DNA of 64,000 nt from Nymphalis io (GCF_905147045.1 NC_065918.1:14012001-14076000); one strand, 5' to 3'. Positions 13,001-28,000 are shown, counted from the stretch's first letter. Notes: generated from the sequence alone by a model not told the origin. Translations and numbers: made by a program.

Positions 13001-16000
13001 TGGCGATGTGGAAACATTATGTGAGCTGTGACGGCCTAGTGGTTAGAAGATGAGAATCTTAACCAACCATTCCGAGTTCATACCTTTTTCTACCATTTCT
13101 AAATATTCATGTGCTTAATTTGTGTTTTTAATTTATCTCGCGTTCAGCGGTGAAGGAATTGTAAAGAACTTGTAGACGAAAATCTGCCACTTGTATACAC
13201 GTGTAAGCTACATGAAGAGTATTGGACTAAGCTCCAAACCTTTTCCTCAAAAAGGAGAAGAGGCATTAGCCCAGTAGTAGAACATTTACAGCCTGTTTTC
13301 TTTGTTATGTAAATATTGTCGTTGTAAGAGAATTGAACGGCAATTTCCTTTGCAAATGTAATATGTCGGTAGGTATTAAGGCAAATGCGTCATTTAATAT
13401 ATATACTGCAACCTTACCAGACGTAGAATGTACGAAGAAAGCAATTCTTTGAATTAAATTATAGCAGAAAATGTATCAGACAGAATGAACTGTAATAATA
13501 ATAAATTATTTTCAGTCGAATGATAATTTGACTAATTGTTCTTATTTCCGATAACTATGAATATGAAAATAATAATATAAGTCATATCAACAACACTTAA
13601 GGGAAGTAGTAGAAACCGAAAGTAAACGGAGTTTTAAAGTTTTAATAAAAAAAACGAAAGATGCTAATTAGCTGGTCATGGTTGAAAAGAGTCGAACATA
13701 TTGCCCTGGGTCCTTCCACTATCACTGGCTGATATCACAGCGAATTTGACCGTACCTTGTTTTAAAATTTAGAAGTATATTAACGAACTTTTTTTTATAT
13801 ATTTTATAAAATACTTTGAATTTACTTTGAATCATTGTAGTGTTTTTTTTTTAAATAATTATTTTCGTTAAGCAAATACTGATGCAGTGGTTGAAATCGG
13901 ATTTCAAATTCTCAACCGATAATAATCATAGGATTTATCTCATTCTCGACTTTGACGGAAAACATCGTAAGAAACCTTTCGTGCCGGATGAAATTCTACA
14001 ACATGTGTATATGTATAAGCCCCAGACCTCTTTAAAAGGAGCAGGATGACCTTTGTCCGTCAGAGAATAAGGGCAGTTACCCTATAATTTATATTTACCC
14101 TCTAGATTTTTTTATTAGTATTATTTGTTTGTATGTGAGATGCGGAATGTCTGTAAGTAATCTTTGTTTCAAGCAGGTGGATTAACTACTTACTAAGTCT
14201 ACTAAATCATTATACTTTCAGATCAGTACACTTGTCTTTCAACAGATTATAAAAAGTCTAACATATGAAAATTTTTAAACCGCGATCGTTGGAAATAACT
14301 GTCTACCTGAACTAGCTAAAACATAAATTAATAATATAATTCACGTCCAATCTGTGTATGTGTTGTAAACAAACACATGCCCGCCTGTTTTATCTCGCGT
14401 TGTTTGATTTTTTTGTGTACCACACAGATTTCATAATCGCGTAAAATTTTAAGAGTAACTTACACGTAGTTTTGGCAATGGAAATAATAATATTTTTAGA
14501 ATATTTTTTTTTAAGTAAATTCGTATACAAAGATGACTAAAATATAATAAAACAAATATAATTAATTAGTCATATGACATTGATCACTGCAACGTACAAA
14601 TTTCACGAAATAATAATAAATCAAAACGAACATTGAGCAATAAATGCACGAAGAATTAAACTAACATCGCATTTGAGGATGTCTTTCGATAATTATATTC
14701 GAATACTTGGCACAAATCAGCATCGGCTTTACGACGGCACGCTCAATGACCTGCAGGCGAGCGCGGTGTGAAAATACCAAAACTAAACATTACAACTTCA
14801 TTTCGGTGGCCACACTCGACACAGGCTGTTAAAACCTTACGTCAACGTCAGTAAAGCCGAGTGTTATCTGTCTCCTACAGTCCCTCACAACACGACACGT
14901 GAATTTCAATTCAGCAAGTGAAAAATACATTCGCAATAGCATCATATATAAAAGCAGCACTGCGAATATATCGCTTTGAAATTCGCAAAGCAGATAAAAA
15001 TTGGACATGAAATTTTATCGCAAGCTCACAAGTTGAAATGGATTAACGGTCAACAGGTCCGAATGACAGAGCAGACTGCAGACGAAATGACACGGCAGTA
15101 ATTGAAGTGTCTACTGAAAGTACTGATGTCAATATTCTGAGAGGAAAATATATTCGGAGTTATTTCCGTTCTCCACAAAACGAGAGCACTTAAAAAGTTT
15201 GTTGCAACGGGAAACTTTGTGATTACTCTCTTTAATTGTGTTAGTTACTTGATAAACTATAAGTCTATGATAACTTACAAAATTGATATACAATCAGTTT
15301 ATTTTAATACTTATGTACACGGACAGACCTTTAGGGGCTGGTACTTCAGCGTTGTGTTCAACATGCACGATTTCATCCGCAGCGGATGAGGTTGAAGGTG
15401 CAGGATGTTCAGGAGTCGTTTGCATCTTGTGGCAAACCTCAAATGCTTGGCCAACGGTGCGGACGATCCTCATTGCTTGGCTCTAAAAAAAAGTTTCGTT
15501 TGTTTATTTTCACTAATATTTTAACTTTGCCTATTACTAAAAAACACTTTACAATAATATATAGATTATAAAACTTAGAATTAGTATTTGTAGAATTCCA
15601 TACATGACATTTACTTTTAATTTAAAATAATGACTCTTTCGACAGAATCTAGATTTCGAGCCAGTAGTTTTATATTCAATTGTATCTTGTAATATAGCGA
15701 TTATAAGTGCTTAGATTAGTGTAGTAGCTTCGTGTTAGTTAACTTTACGGCAATCTTTGCTATTGTAGGGCACAAAATCATAAGGTATTATAACTCATTA
15801 AACAATTATCAAAGCATATTACTCCTTATACCTTTGCGCGGACAGTCACATGATTCAAGATTTTGACGATGTCCCGTTTGCTTTTTCATTTAAACCGGGA
15901 CACAGCAATAAAAAGTAATAGTACTGGTGTAGTGTAGTAAGAGCTACTGTAAGTGCTGCAATTCAGTTAAGGCCGGAGAAAATTTTACCACCAGGAAAAT

Positions 16001-19000
16001 CAGACAAACATTTAATAGAAGCAATTATATAATGTATAAGTATATTTGATGAATATCAATTTTATAAATTTGCAATTTATTTGTTAACTTGTTCCCGTAG
16101 CAATAAATTTGTTTTTTTTTTCATTAATAACGTTGTAATGCAGAATCAAACGGATTATATTATTAGTATTGGCATAATACTAGTGTAGGTGGATATGCAA
16201 TCAGTTCCATGATTTCTAGAATGAATAATAAATACATCGGTTATGAAACACGATAATTATACAGAAGATTAACCTAAATATAGAAATGGTGTCGTACGTT
16301 TTCGTCCACTAGAATATATATTTGAAAACATTTGCGGATTCCGAGAGAAGAGGTACTTACTTCGTTATTTGTGACAATACACTCTGGAGTATGTATGATG
16401 TCAATTTTTTTATAGAATTCTAGGTTAGCCATGACGCCAGTGTATTTCCATGGGATCAATGAACGATAATTTAATAATAAATCTGTGGACTTTTTTAATC
16501 CGGTGAATTCTGTTACTAACTGTTTTATATTTAGCTCTGTTTTACAGATACGGTACGTATACAGGGTTAGCGTTTTATTGCTGTATATTATGTTCATTAA
16601 TGTCGATTAAGATAAGTGGTGATTTTGACGTCACCAGAAACGTTCAGAAATTGCATATTATAATATAGACATCATTAAATGAAACTGTTTTGAGCAATTC
16701 AAGGTCGAATTTGTATATATATACGTAACGTTTTGACCATTTTTTTACTAATGTTTCATATCATCAATTTCATGCGTCTTAATTTTTTTTATTGATTTTA
16801 CAATGAGGTTTTTATTTTATGTTCATTTTTACTGTAATAATTTTCATATGAATGAATAATGATTGAAATATAAATATAACTCCATAACACATAAAATATC
16901 CTTCAGAATCTAGAATCTTCTTCGGTGCCGGAATTAAAATTTGGCCTTTCGCACATAATCTATAGCTTTTAATTAAAAATTTAAAGCAAAGCGCCAATGC
17001 GATTTTTCCAAGTAATCAATTCGTGGCTCCTATTTATATCGTAATCAATGGAAAATCAAAACCTTTAATAAATATTGTAGAATTATTCAAAACTAATCAG
17101 TTTACTAAACAGCTGGCTTAGTATAATAAAGAACATATGCTTCTTCTAAGCAACCTTTGTCCCACCCCAGTGGTCTTCCAATTAGCAAAATTAGCCTTAC
17201 CATTACCATCTCTTTTGTAACGTCTATAAGAGTGGAAATGTGAGAACATTAAAAGACGTTAGGTTAGTGTAGGTTGGTGTCGTTGACGTTAGTGTAACTA
17301 CAGGCACGAGGGACATATCATAGCATAGTACACAGAAAGAATGGTTAATATTTCTTACAGCGCCAATGTATGTGGGCAGTCGTGACCACTTACCGTAAGT
17401 TTGTCCATTTGCCTACTTACCCATTTCTTAAAAAATAGACCAAAAATAGTCGTTTTTTGGTCTCATTGAGTTTTTTAATCTTATAACATTCTTGCTAATG
17501 TTATTATAAGCCAAAATAATTTAAAAGTGCTGTATTGGTGTAATGTAAGTCGAGATAGAACGCTTATATAGTTAGAACGCTTGAATCTTAACCGATGATC
17601 GTGGGTTCAAAAACGGGCAAGCACCACTGAATTTTCATGTGCTTAATTTGTGTTATAGAGTGATAATTCATCTCGTGCTTGACGGTGAAGGAAAACACCG
17701 TGAGGAAACCTGCATGTGTCTAATTTCATTGAAATTCTGCCACATGTGTATTCTACCAAACCGCATTGGAGCAGCGTGGTGGAATAAGCTCCAAACCTTC
17801 TCCTCAAAAGGAAGAGGAGGCCTTAGCCCAGCAGTGGGACATTAACAGGCTGTAACTGTACTGTTACTGTATTGGTGTAAAGTTAATAAGGTTTGCACTT
17901 TTAGGGCTTTTGTTTATCACAAAAAGTTTTTATTAAATATTAAAATATCATCCATAATTTTAAAACATTTAAAATTATATATTGTATAATGTTTCGATCG
18001 AGATTTAATTTTATTAAATTATCGATAAAAAAAAACAGTAACATTGCAATAAATAATTATCATCGGTTATACATAAATCCACAACTTTCCTACGTTCTAA
18101 AACGAAAAAAAAAAACGATTACAGTAATTAACGTGAATTAATATGTTATGTACTGTTCTCTACATATCGCGATTTTGTTTATAGCAACACTAACAACAGC
18201 TATAACTTTATTTAATAATAGATCTCCAACTTCCTCTGGCATAGATTAATGTTATATTAATTCAATTCGGTAAGGTCAACAAAACGAAGATATTTATTTT
18301 GAAATAATTCTTTTTAAAACATATATCGAGATCATAATGACCTTATCGTCTTAATATCTACTGGTTAATTTCTTTTTTTTATATTTTGACATTTAAGAAC
18401 AATCATAAAATATATAATTATATATGTGTATATATATTTTTAATAAGAGGAATATTAGTATGCTCATAAATAAAAGATAGACAAGTCGACAATGAAATTT
18501 TTACCACAAAATAATATATTATATATATACATATATAACATGCAAAATTTGTATGAAAAAATAAATCCTATTTGGATTAATGGATCATTGTGACAAATGA
18601 TATATTACAGATCCACAACAGCTAACCATAAGGGTGCGATCAAAATAGAGGCTGATCGGAGTCGAGTCGCACTATTTTTTGCAAGTTCGAGGCTACACAA
18701 CCGCTATAACTCGCTGGCTCGGTACGAGCCCACTCACTCACAGCGATCCACATTGTCAAATATGACAGCTCTACTTTTATATGAATTCCCTGTTTAATAT
18801 AAAAAAAAGATGAAATCACCACGTTCATGGATAAAGTAGTGATATGAATATCGTAATAGTTATTTATTTAAATTTCACTTGGATTTAGGTCCACGCAATG
18901 CGAAGCGCACAAAGCTGAGGACTGTCAAAAAATCAATAGCCCATAGACGGGTAAGTGGCATATTCAACGCACGTCTAGAGTCGAGGCGCGTCCGCATCTC

Positions 19001-22000
19001 AGCATGCGGTAGTGCCACGCGTGCGTCTACCCTGAACTGCCTCAGATGCGTACGCGTCTTAAGGGTTTTGGGCATGACGTGTTCAATTTATATTCCTCAT
19101 GGTTAGTTTATTATAGAACATAGGCTTAATTTCGACGATATTAATTATATATTGTTACTAATATGTATATATCGACATCGTCGATATATATATATATCAT
19201 CAAATATATGATCAAATTTAAGAATTAATTTTTAAATATGAAATAAAATAAAAAAAAACGCATATAAGATTTATCCAAACAAACCTACAATATTATTTTT
19301 CGCTGTTTTATTCTCTAAATAAACAAAATAATCTTCACAGACATGTCCTCCGGGCTTTTGGTGTGATATCCATTATTTTGATTGAGTTTATGTTTGATGA
19401 AGTTTGCGTCTTTTTATTTTAAGGTTGACTGGTGGTACCACCCACTCATCAGATATTCTAACGCAAAACAGCAGTAATTGGTATTGCAGAGTGTTCGGTT
19501 TGAAGGGTGAGTGAGCCAGTGTAATTACAGGCACAAGGGACATAATATCTTAGTTCCCAAGGTCGTCGGCACATTGGCGATGTAAGCGAAGGTTAACATT
19601 TCTTACAATGCCAATGTCTATGAACTTTGGTGACTACTTACCATCATATTGTCCATATACTATGCCCGTCTGTCTACCTATGCTATAAAAAAGACAGCAT
19701 CACAAATTTGTGAGTAGGTACTTATCATATTCGTTATAAAAAACTTAGGTATTCTTGAATTGCCACATTATTCCTTAAATGAAATTATAGGGAAAATAAC
19801 TTTATTTCAATATTTTTAGTATTATTATTATTTACTTAAAATAGTTGTTTAAGACTCAAAGAAAATAATAAAAGTTGAAAATTGTCGGCTCGAGTTGCAA
19901 CATTCGCCATTTTTCATTCGACGGGTCTCGTACGACAGATGCGGCATCCAATAGAATTTTCCTTATAAACATCCTTTACCAGATCGAAGAATTTTCACAT
20001 TACTTCGTTCATTCCAATGCATTTGGTTTCAAACTTATCTAAGCCAAGTTTTCAATACAGTGTACCATTTTTTGAACCGCATCGCAGCATCTTGTTTAAT
20101 GTATTATTTTTTACAAAAGCAATAAAAATTATTTTATAACGAGATGAATTTTATGAAAGATCGATTGATTGTCAAATTAAGGTCCCAATATCCTCGTGTT
20201 TTTACGTTACGGTTTATATTTAAAATTGTCCTAAAATATCTCATTCCGTAAACATTAAACTGTTATTAGGTAGGATATGCCGTTATCAGTGACAGGTTAT
20301 TGATAGAAGGGTTAGTAATAGCAGGAAGATGGTCATAATATTCAAAGAGACGATGCTGCCCATTCTCTGCTATGTTTTCCCTCGGGACGATAGCTACGCC
20401 CCCCATGGGATGAGATATGGTAATGATATTTCTCGCAATCACCACACGATATCTATTGTATGTGGCTAACGCAAGATTAGCCATTGTTAGCCATCTTTGG
20501 GGTAAAACATTGTCGAATAGTGGACGTTTATCCGTCCGATATGATGAAACATTGGACTGTAACGTCGTGACCTTTATTTAATCTGAACGGAACGGTTATA
20601 AATAATTAATATAGTGGTTAATTTATAATATATAGATAATTCCTAGTTTCATTTAAAATAAATATACCCGTAAACGTAGTTGCTCAAATAATTTACTTTT
20701 AATATTTATGAGGTTTATTAAATCTTATTATAACAATATAGTGCAATGATTGCAAACAAAGGCGAGTGGGTTCAAAGGAACCCGTCATCCATAACTGATT
20801 CAATAGCCTTCCAGTAAGCACAATGTTTTAATTGGATAAAAGCGGTTGAATTCGATCAATACTATGTTATATCGACTTTTCGTATTGTTTAACAAGTCAC
20901 GATATTATATTAAACACTTGCTGTTGCCCGCGGCTTCACACGCGCCTAAGAATAAGTGAAGAATAAATGGTTGTTTGGAAGTCTTTTAAAAAAGAAGCAT
21001 GAAATGTCAGTCTGGTTAGAAAAAAAATATATTAAGAGGTTTTTTTTTTTAATTTTAGATTGATGATTATTCTTTTAATAGTCATCAGTGGACTTACTGT
21101 GAATCCCTGTACTTTGACTTAATACATTTTATAGTGACTTAAATGGGTTGAAGAATATTTTACTTTATACATGTCTTCCGATCTACGATTCTGTTGCTTG
21201 AATACTCCACGTCGTTGATTACAGTTAATACTGTAAATGAGCAAGCATACGAATATATTTTTTTAATCTATCAAACTCAGACTAAACAAAACTATTCAAC
21301 TCATTGAAAACTTTTTTAGACTAAAACTACTAAGTTACTCGCAGAACTCACTCTAGAGCACGCTACATAAAAGTGTCCATGTGAGAACAGTCCTCACTTA
21401 AATCATTGCCGGCCATGTTCAAGGACTGGCCTTGAGACTTACTGATTGTCATTGTGAAGCACACAAGGGAACTATATTCTTTGAAAATTCAAAAGAATAT
21501 TAAGGATGGTATTCTTAGAATGAAACGTAATTAAAAATGACGTATTTCGTCATTTTTGCATTTATTTTTTCTCAGAAGCATAAATATTAGGTTTCATACT
21601 TCTTACCTCAAAAATGACGGACTCCCCATATAATCTTTCAACCTCTATTTTACCCTTTTGGAAGGTAGATTTTTAAAAACCCTGAAATACGTATTTATTT
21701 ATTTCTAACCAAAAGCTTGTTTATAAAATTTTATGTTTCTTACTTTAAAAATGACGGACTCCCTATACAAACTTTCACCTCCTATTTCAACCTCTTGGGG
21801 ATAGATTTTCAAAAACCCTGAAATACGTCTTTATTTATTTGTTAACAAAACTTGTATATAAAATTTTGTGCTTTTAACTTTGAAAATAACGGGTTTTCAT
21901 TCAAACGTGCATTCCTTGAGGGGTGGTATTAATCACCTCTTTCGGGGCGGAATTTCCAAAACTTCTTTCTTAGTGAATGCTTATATTCTAAAATGCATCA

Positions 22001-25000
22001 ACTGTCAAAATCATTTCCCAGAAATACGAAGACACTAATTATAATCTTAACAAATGCAATTTCATTATTTTTGAAGTCGAGATGGCCCAGTGAATAGTAT
22101 ACTTGGTTTGAACCGAGTTTTAACATGAGCAAGCACCTTCACGAGCTTTCATGTATCCACTTTTGGTTACAAATCATCTAGTGCACAGCGTTGCCGGAAA
22201 CATCGTTCTTTCTCAATACATCTCTCGTTTTTGTCATGACATCGACTGTAGATATATTATTTAATCGTTTAAAAAATCCTTAATTTAAATTAAATTTATC
22301 GTTAAATAAAAACTTATAATATATTCTTCTATCCTTGAATCTATCATAATCAGAATTACATAAAGGGAAAGTAATTAAATATTGTTGTACCTTTCATTTA
22401 ATTTAAAAAAAAAGAGTAAAAACTATTTTTTATAGGTATTGTATATATAATTGATATTGCGAATTAAGAATTATGCAATTAAAACGTACTTTAATAAACG
22501 TAATTTGAATTCGACTTTGTAACGTTTCACCAAAAAATAATAACACAATCGTCAAAAAGTTATATAATGATAGTTTGCAATTACACTGTTTTATAGACGG
22601 CTCAACTCACTCTTTGAGGCGCAGTGCAGCTTTCAATACAAAAACATCTGTTCGGTCAATAAAAATATCCATAATGGTATTAAAACTCCACCCATACTGT
22701 CTGAGCAGGTATTGTTATCGCTGTACTAATTGATTAATTTTTTTTTATACTTATACTGAGTGTCTTGTTAATGTAGTGAATATATAAGGCTGTAGATCCC
22801 GTGGTTCTGGATACAAATCTATCGGGTTTTTTTTGTCAAGGATATAATATATCACTAAATGCTTAGAATGCATCTACCCCTAATATGATTCGCATCATAT
22901 AATATATATTAATATTAATATGAGTCACAGTCGCATGTCTCTTTCTGACATTTGACGACCATTTTCTGTGGTGATTTTTGAGTTTTTTCTGACAGATTAG
23001 TCCTACTGCTTATACGTACAACATCGTATATGTGCATTAATATAATAATGCATGCATGCACACACAAATCCTCGCGTCCTAGTTTTTGCTGCTAAATACC
23101 ATTTTTTTACATTATAATATTATATAATGGGGCCAGTGTAGTTACAGGGTCTTAATTGATAGCTCTTAAAATTTAGCTACATAGTTGGACGCTCATTAAT
23201 TGACTAGCGGGCTTTTCGTTTTTAAAAATTTCGTAATTACAAAGATTGTATATTTCAACCGAAACGTCACGATTCATTCATTAGGTGCGTTTCCATTGAA
23301 CTCATTGGAGTTTACTCATTTACTTACTAGAACTAATTGGACTTGTGATCGACGCGTCCATACTTAGTATATATAGAAGGGTAAGAACCTTATATATCTT
23401 TCTTGACCACTAGTACAAAAAAATAAGATCATCTAGATTAGTATCTGTAAATCCAGGTTCTCAGGATCTCAGGTTCTGGGTTCAAAATCTGTATGTAATG
23501 TGATCACGATAAAAGACTGAAATACTTTATGTTGACAACTTAAAGTGTTTACAAATATTGATCTCATCAACAACGAAACTATTCCATGTAGCAACGCAAC
23601 GCAAATTTTGGAAAATTTAATCAAAAATACATTTAATTATATTTGCTCGTTACACTCGTCACATAAATTAATATCGATCGCTTTATATCACATTATACTC
23701 GTTACTGTAATTAAATCATAACCATTAAGCCACAATGAGCTTATTCGTAATTGTATAAAGTCGACTAGGAATTAACTAACTGGTTTATATACACATGTTT
23801 ATGTATAATTGAGTTGTGTGAAGTTGATAATTAATAAAGTTCGCTTTTTAAATAATAGGATATTATCGCTCGCTTTACTAATGAAGAGCTGACATAGTTC
23901 AGTTATTAGAACACATACACTTTAAACAAAGATTGCAGTTTTCAATCGCATCAATGAATTTACATGTGCTTTATTGGTATTTATAATTCACTATAATATA
24001 TAAAATTATTTGTGGTGTATGAGTCGATCGTAGATCTTCCATATGTGTACCAATCCGCTTTGGAACAGCGTGATAGAATAAACATTAGCCTAGCAGATTA
24101 ATGACTAAATTTCAAACGAACAAATGTTACTATTTAATTAATTTATTAAACGATAAAAACCGAAAATATTATGAAAAATAATAAATTTATTGTTATATTT
24201 AGGAAACGTAAAAGAAACACGCACGATGAAGCGTATTTTTTTTTAAAACATCTTCTATTTTTGTCATGGAATACATCGGGATAAAAGCGTACGTACGAAG
24301 GGGATGGTTCGATAAAATCGCAGGCGTGTTTACGATCTGCACTTCGTGTAATAAATTAAAGTACACATAAAGGAAATAGCGGTGAAGTCTTAACATAAGA
24401 TAATATACAATATAGAATAAAGAAACACATTATAGAATTACTTTTAGTGAGTATTTAACTAAACTTTAACTAAACTACAAGTGATATTTAAATTATTTTT
24501 TAGGTATAATAAATAATAATAATCGTATTTTTGCTGGAAACATTGTACATTATGATGAAAAATTGCGTCAAGTCGTTATCGTATCAATAAAGTGAAGTGA
24601 AAAATTAAAAAACAATGAAATTTATTTAAATTTATACTAATATTATAAATGCGAAAGTAACTCTGTCTGTCTGTTAGGTTTGAACGTTTTTGAATAAATT
24701 CGGTATAAAGCAAGCTTGAACCTTGAAGCAGTACGTAGGTTACCTTTTTATATCTAACACCAGCTCCTCCTCTCCCTAATTTGTGATCGAAGCTGCGGGC
24801 AAACACTAGCATAAATAGAAATAGTATATAAGTAAATATAAATGCCTGTAAATGTAGATGTAAACCGCTGGGCTAAGGCCTCAGTTTCTTTTGAGGAGGT
24901 TTTGAAGTTATTCTACTACGTTGCTCCATTACAACCCGGATGATGACAGATTCTATCCGAAATTTGCGTGTTCCTTCACAATATTTTCCTTCAACACCGA

Positions 25001-28000
25001 ATACAAATTATAAATACAAATAAAGCACATGAAAATTTCCTGGTATTTGCCTGGGTTAATCAACATTTGAAAGTCACATGTATGTATTAACACTGACCTA
25101 CAAACTGACAAATGAACCCATTACACCAAAAAAATACACTGAGTAAAGTGTTACCCAATTCAGTGGGTATGTGCATACATAATTCATCAAAATATTTATT
25201 ATTCCTTACTAACAACGAATAAAAGACAGATTAATTCTGTTTAATGTCGAGACAATGAGTACACATCGATGTAATTGTATATTTACAGAAGTCCAGATCT
25301 GATACATAACAGCTGCATATTGTACGCGGATTACACAAACCGATTTCAAATTCAAATCTATAAAAGCATGTTTAATATGAATTGAAAATAAATAATACTA
25401 TTATGCACGACTGTGCAGTAAGAGAGTAGTATTTTGATTACGTATTTTTGTTCATCTAAGAGATCTCAATGAACATCTTATCTTGACTTCATAGCTACGT
25501 ATTTCTAGAGTTTGAAACATTTAAAGTCTTTAGAAGAGGATGAATAATGTAAGAATCATGAATAAGCGATTTAAAACTCGATCGAGTGAAGTATGAAGGA
25601 GTATTCGAGAATAATCGTAACGAGGATCAGTTTTGTTAAAAACTCACAAATGTTATAAAAAAACATACATAATTTTGTATTATTTAGCAAAACCTAAAAC
25701 TTGAACCTTATTTACGGTTTTGTGAAGTTACCGCTTAGACACTGAAAAATTAACCACCAAATAAACATTCACGGAAAAAAATTTGGATTAAATTTACTTA
25801 ATGATTGTCAAAACATAAGATAACAACAAAAAGTTAGATTTTCTTATATTTAGAAGACATCCTGATATCAAATGTTCCTATTTTAAATATAAATAATATA
25901 ATGACAAATAAAAACAAAGAGGCCTTATGATATTTGTTAGAACGATATAAAATATATTATTATATTTTAATGTTTCATAGTCAGAAATAGACATCCTTTA
26001 TTAATGTCATTTATTCATGCTTGCTCTTGAAAATATTATAAGGTACACACGTGCTTGTAATACAAGTTTGTCACTTTTGTCAAGACTGTTATGCACGGTA
26101 GAAATATTTTGTACGTAATATAGGAGGCACGTGTAACCTGCGTATGCGGAACGAAGCTTAAACACGAGTAGAATAAACTTTAACATATCTGAGTTTGGGA
26201 TTTGTCCGTGATTTGAGAATAATTTAGTAAGTGCATTGCATAAATTGGACCGTAATAAATAAAATGAAAAAGTATATTTCATTTCTCTGATAATGTATAA
26301 TCTCAATGATTATTTATTTTATATTTGCAAATTAAAAATGAATAAGTTATTTTTTTTATAATAGAAAAAGTACATTGTTCTATTCATGGTCATATAAATG
26401 TTAAGGAAATTTGAGAGCTTTGAGTGTTAGAGCGTTGAATATCATACAGGATATACGTCATTTAATAAGTGGACAAGGGAAACTACCAAGTTTCTTGAGG
26501 AGTTTTACTTTTGGGTCTTTTCACTAGTTTTAGTATACTTTCCGTTGCCACTTCTAATGACATTAAATTCTATTTGTATATGACGATTTAAGAAAGCTCA
26601 GAGTCTTAAGTTTGCGGCAAGTTTACGACGGTGTGACTCTGCAATCCTGATACACGGGAGATCCAAATCGATTTTTCTATAGAATTTAATGAACATTGTT
26701 AATTTCTAAAATACCAACAAGTAGTTAATATAATAGTTATGTTCGGTTTGGAAATTACCGCGTAGACTATTTAATATTGAACTTTATATGTAGCGCAGTA
26801 AATTATATTTGAAAACAATTATTGCCTTCACTTGTAAACGTTGTTTAGTTAAACACTGTTTTCTCTCTCTATCATCATTGATTTGGTATTTTAAAGAGAG
26901 ATACCTTGTATTAATGAAACTACATACATATATATGCTTAGTTTTATTTTTACAAGCCATGAGCTTCGAACGTGGCTCGTCATCACGTAAACCCGTGGTA
27001 TTACGAAGATCCACCGGCTAACCACCAAATCCGAGGTAAAGCTCGCACGTCGATCAAGGCCTTACGAATATATTTTATTTTCATTATATCATATTAGGAC
27101 AATATATGAATTGATCAATCTATGGATAAACTTACATCATTATAAGTCATTTTAAACAATATCAATAATTAAAAAACGTCGAGGATAAAATGTCGCAAAG
27201 TTAGTATTCATAGATTTCAAACTTTTCTTCTATAGAATATACTGGACTTGCAAATGGGGCACCTGGTGATAAGTGGTCATCACCGCTCATATACATTGGC
27301 TTTGTAAGAAATATTATCAATCCCCTACATCGCCAAGCCAACCTGGAGAATAAATATGTACCTCGTGCCTATAGTTACACTGTCATATTCACTTTTTAAG
27401 CCAGATCACAATATTATTACAGCTTGTTTGTTACAAAGTTTTACTGCTGCTTAGTTTTTTGCAGATTTTTTTCAGTATCTATCTACATTCCGAGCCACTG
27501 GTAGCTGTACATCAAAAAACCGTTTAACGTGATCGTTTAATGGTTATAAGACCGTACTTGAATACAATTTCATTTGATTTGTCATATTAAGCAAGGTATA
27601 GCGAATATATGACATGTTAAATTTGATATGTAATTCGACGTAACTTTGGCAACAACTTGAGAAATGTTACCAAGTTATTAACTTAATTTCTAACATACCA
27701 ACAAGTAGTTAATATAATAGTTATGTTCGGTTTGGAAATTACCGCGTAGACTATTTAATATTGAACTTTATATGTAGCGCAGTAAATTATATTTGAAAAC
27801 AATTATTGCCTTCACTTGTAAACGTTGTTTAGTTAAACACTGTTTTCTCTCTCTATCATCATTGATTTGGTATTTTAAAGAGAGATACCTTGTATAACTA
27901 ATCAATCCCTAAATAACATTTATAGGTAAAGTCATTCACTTATATAAAAATAAACGTTATCATAAATGAAGCCGAGATGGTCCAGTGGTAAGAGCGCGTG

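Larger units (their letters stand above)
7083..15328 (-). other. NOS1AP intron (8.2 kb)
   Basis: AT-rich intron with tRNA-derived SINE copies (7981-8264, 11505-11595, 13021-13298, 13878-14079) and a family D copy (7597-7831). Two less AT-rich patches, 10535-10625 and 10995-11265, have no ORF or recognised family. 14720-15230 is also less AT-rich (see findings). 8270-10530 and 11600-13020 hold nothing I can identify, apart from a few bases resembling family A at 9068-9105. Confidence 0.7.

Noticed and set aside
15283..15571. Two plus-strand ORFs of 67 and 61 codons
   Set aside because: Antisense to the NOS1AP exon at 15482-15329, whose minus-strand translation is clearly the PTB C-terminal helix.
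26007..26306. 99-codon minus ORF
   Set aside because: Strongly AT-biased codons and low-complexity hydrophobic stretches. No recognisable motif or splice sites.
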